5,763 bases of DNA from Clostridiales bacterium (lineage in GTDB: Bacteria > Bacillota > Clostridia > Oscillospirales > JAAYOS01). The DNA is taken from positions 1-5,763 of the forward strand of contig JAAYMG010000035.1 in the NCBI GenBank assembly GCA_012521525.1. The letters run 5' to 3'. The position numbers and the translations under genes are program-made. Below are positions 5,020-5,763 of the stretch, one piece after another (within the stretch, counting starts at the first letter, position 1; each line of letters opens with the position of its first letter). The notes below the pieces were generated by a model that worked only from the letters and a program-made list of their open reading frames with translations, ran no database searches and was not told where the DNA came from.

Positions 5020-5763
5020 ATGGAATGGGTTTTGGAAATTCTCGAAAACCTGCGGAACTATATACAGCTTGCCGATTTAATTGATATCGTCGATATTCTT
5101 ATAGTCGCGTTCATAATTTACAAATTGCTGGGTCTTATCCGCAACACCACTGCAGCGCAGGTTTTGAAAGGAATCGCGTTGTTGCTGGTGTTGCTTGGAA
5201 TTTCCGCCATGCTTCAACTCAAGATGCTCAATTTCATAATGAGAAATACCATGCAGGTCGGTCTGACCGCAGTGATAGTCCTGTTCCAGCCCGAGCTGCG
5301 GAAAATGCTTGAGAGCGCAGGAGCCAGCAGGTTCCCTAAACTGATCATCGGCAAGTCGGAAAACGATCACACCCGTATGGAGATGGTGATCGCCCAGACG
5401 GTCAATGCATGCAGTGCATTGTCGCAGCAAAAGATCGGTGCCCTGATCGTTTTTGAACGCAAGGTGTTCCTTAACGACGCCATAAAAACCGGGACTCCTC
5501 TGGATGCCCAGGTTTCCAACATGCTTCTCAGAAACCTGTTCTTCCCCAAGGCGGCATTGCACGACGGTGCTGTGATCATAAGGGATGGAAGAATAGTTGC
5601 CGCGGGATGCATGCTGCCGCTTTCCGACAACATTCACCTCAGCCGGGATCTGGGAATGCGTCACAGGGCCGGTGTCGGAATAAGTGAGCAGTCGGACGCC
5701 GTAGTGATCATCGTTTCGGAGGAGACGGGCTCAATATCTGTCGCAGTCGACGGGATGCTGAAA
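5020..5763 (+). CDS. cdaA: CdaA diadenylate cyclase, C-terminus beyond window
   Basis: CdaA joins two ATP molecules into c-di-AMP at the inner face of the membrane; the product controls potassium uptake, osmolyte transport and cell-wall stability. The 248 residues seen here include three N-terminal hydrophobic segments (about 24-38, 48-63 and 76-90), a linker helix with FQPELRKMLE (89-98), and the DAC catalytic domain from about 120. Its signature motifs are intact: GALIVFER (140-147), GTPLDA (158-163), DGA (182-184) in LHDGAVIIRDGRI, and RHR (214-216) in GMRHRAGVGISE. The frame is open to the last base, so roughly the final 25-35 residues are missing compared with the 273-residue B. subtilis protein. 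The start at 5020 follows from the ribosome binding site; an ATG at 5011 is too close to it. cdaR usually follows cdaA and would lie outside the window. Confidence 0.95.
   Translation, partial: MEWVLEILENLRNYIQLADLIDIVDILIVAFIIYKLLGLIRNTTAAQVLKGIALLLVLLGISAMLQLKMLNFIMRNTMQVGLTAVIVLFQPELRKMLESAGASRFPKLIIGKSENDHTRMEMVIAQTVNACSALSQQKIGALIVFERKVFLNDAIKTGTPLDAQVSNMLLRNLFFPKAALHDGAVIIRDGRIVAAGCMLPLSDNIHLSRDLGMRHRAGVGISEQSDAVVIIVSEETGSISVAVDGMLK

Noticed and set aside
5077..5664. A 195-codon open frame on the minus strand
   Set aside because: It lies wholly antisense to cdaA, whose DAC motifs are unmistakable; the translation (many His and Gln) resembles no protein and has no ribosome binding site of note.

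Overview
The window reads as chromosomal DNA from an endospore-forming Firmicute, most likely of clostridial type. The case rests on a spmA-spmB spore-maturation pair behind a promoter resembling the mother-cell sigma-E consensus, strong AGGAGG-type ribosome binding sites, a CdaA-type diadenylate cyclase, and a DUF3343 / cysteine desulfurase pair of a kind common in anaerobic clostridia. Base composition is moderate, and no insertion sequence, phage gene, tRNA, rRNA or CRISPR array is visible. I cannot name the species.

Layout. (1) Positions 1-226 hold the tail of something unidentified, two inverted repeats and a sigma-A promoter. They lead into a plus-strand gene (227-634) for a 135-residue acidic protein that I do not recognise, closed by a good hairpin terminator (645-681). 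(2) On the minus strand lie spmA (1821-1252) and spmB (1255-713), with a 4-base ATGA stop/start overlap. They run convergently towards the same hairpin. (3) The intergenic region 1822-2040 is a divergent control region. It has a sigma-E-like promoter facing spmAB and a near-consensus sigma-A promoter facing the other way, with a small palindrome on its -35 box and a tetranucleotide repeat in its leader. (4) The sigma-A promoter serves a two-gene unit: a membrane-anchored DUF4097-type beta-repeat protein (2041-2919) and a YbjQ/UPF0145 protein (2933-3253). (5) Positions 3254-3442 are non-coding and rich in RNA hairpins, including a long imperfect stem-loop of unknown role. (6) A DUF3343 putative sulfur/selenium carrier (3443-3712) overlaps by 23 bases a class-V PLP enzyme of the cysteine desulfurase family (3690-4862). 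(7) A 157-base spacer with four boxes at exact 20-base intervals ends in a good promoter for cdaA (from 5020), which runs off the window after its catalytic DGA and RHR motifs.

How the genes may work together. SpmA and SpmB act together in spore core dehydration. The DUF4097/YbjQ pair looks like an envelope-associated unit of unknown function. The DUF3343 and desulfurase genes probably act as one module, the enzyme releasing sulfur or selenium from cysteine or selenocysteine and the small Cys-Gly protein receiving it; this is inference. CdaA makes c-di-AMP, which controls potassium and osmotic balance and cell-wall homeostasis. The most unusual items are the 20-base phased boxes before cdaA and the structured region 3254-3442. 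I found no clearly new multi-gene system.
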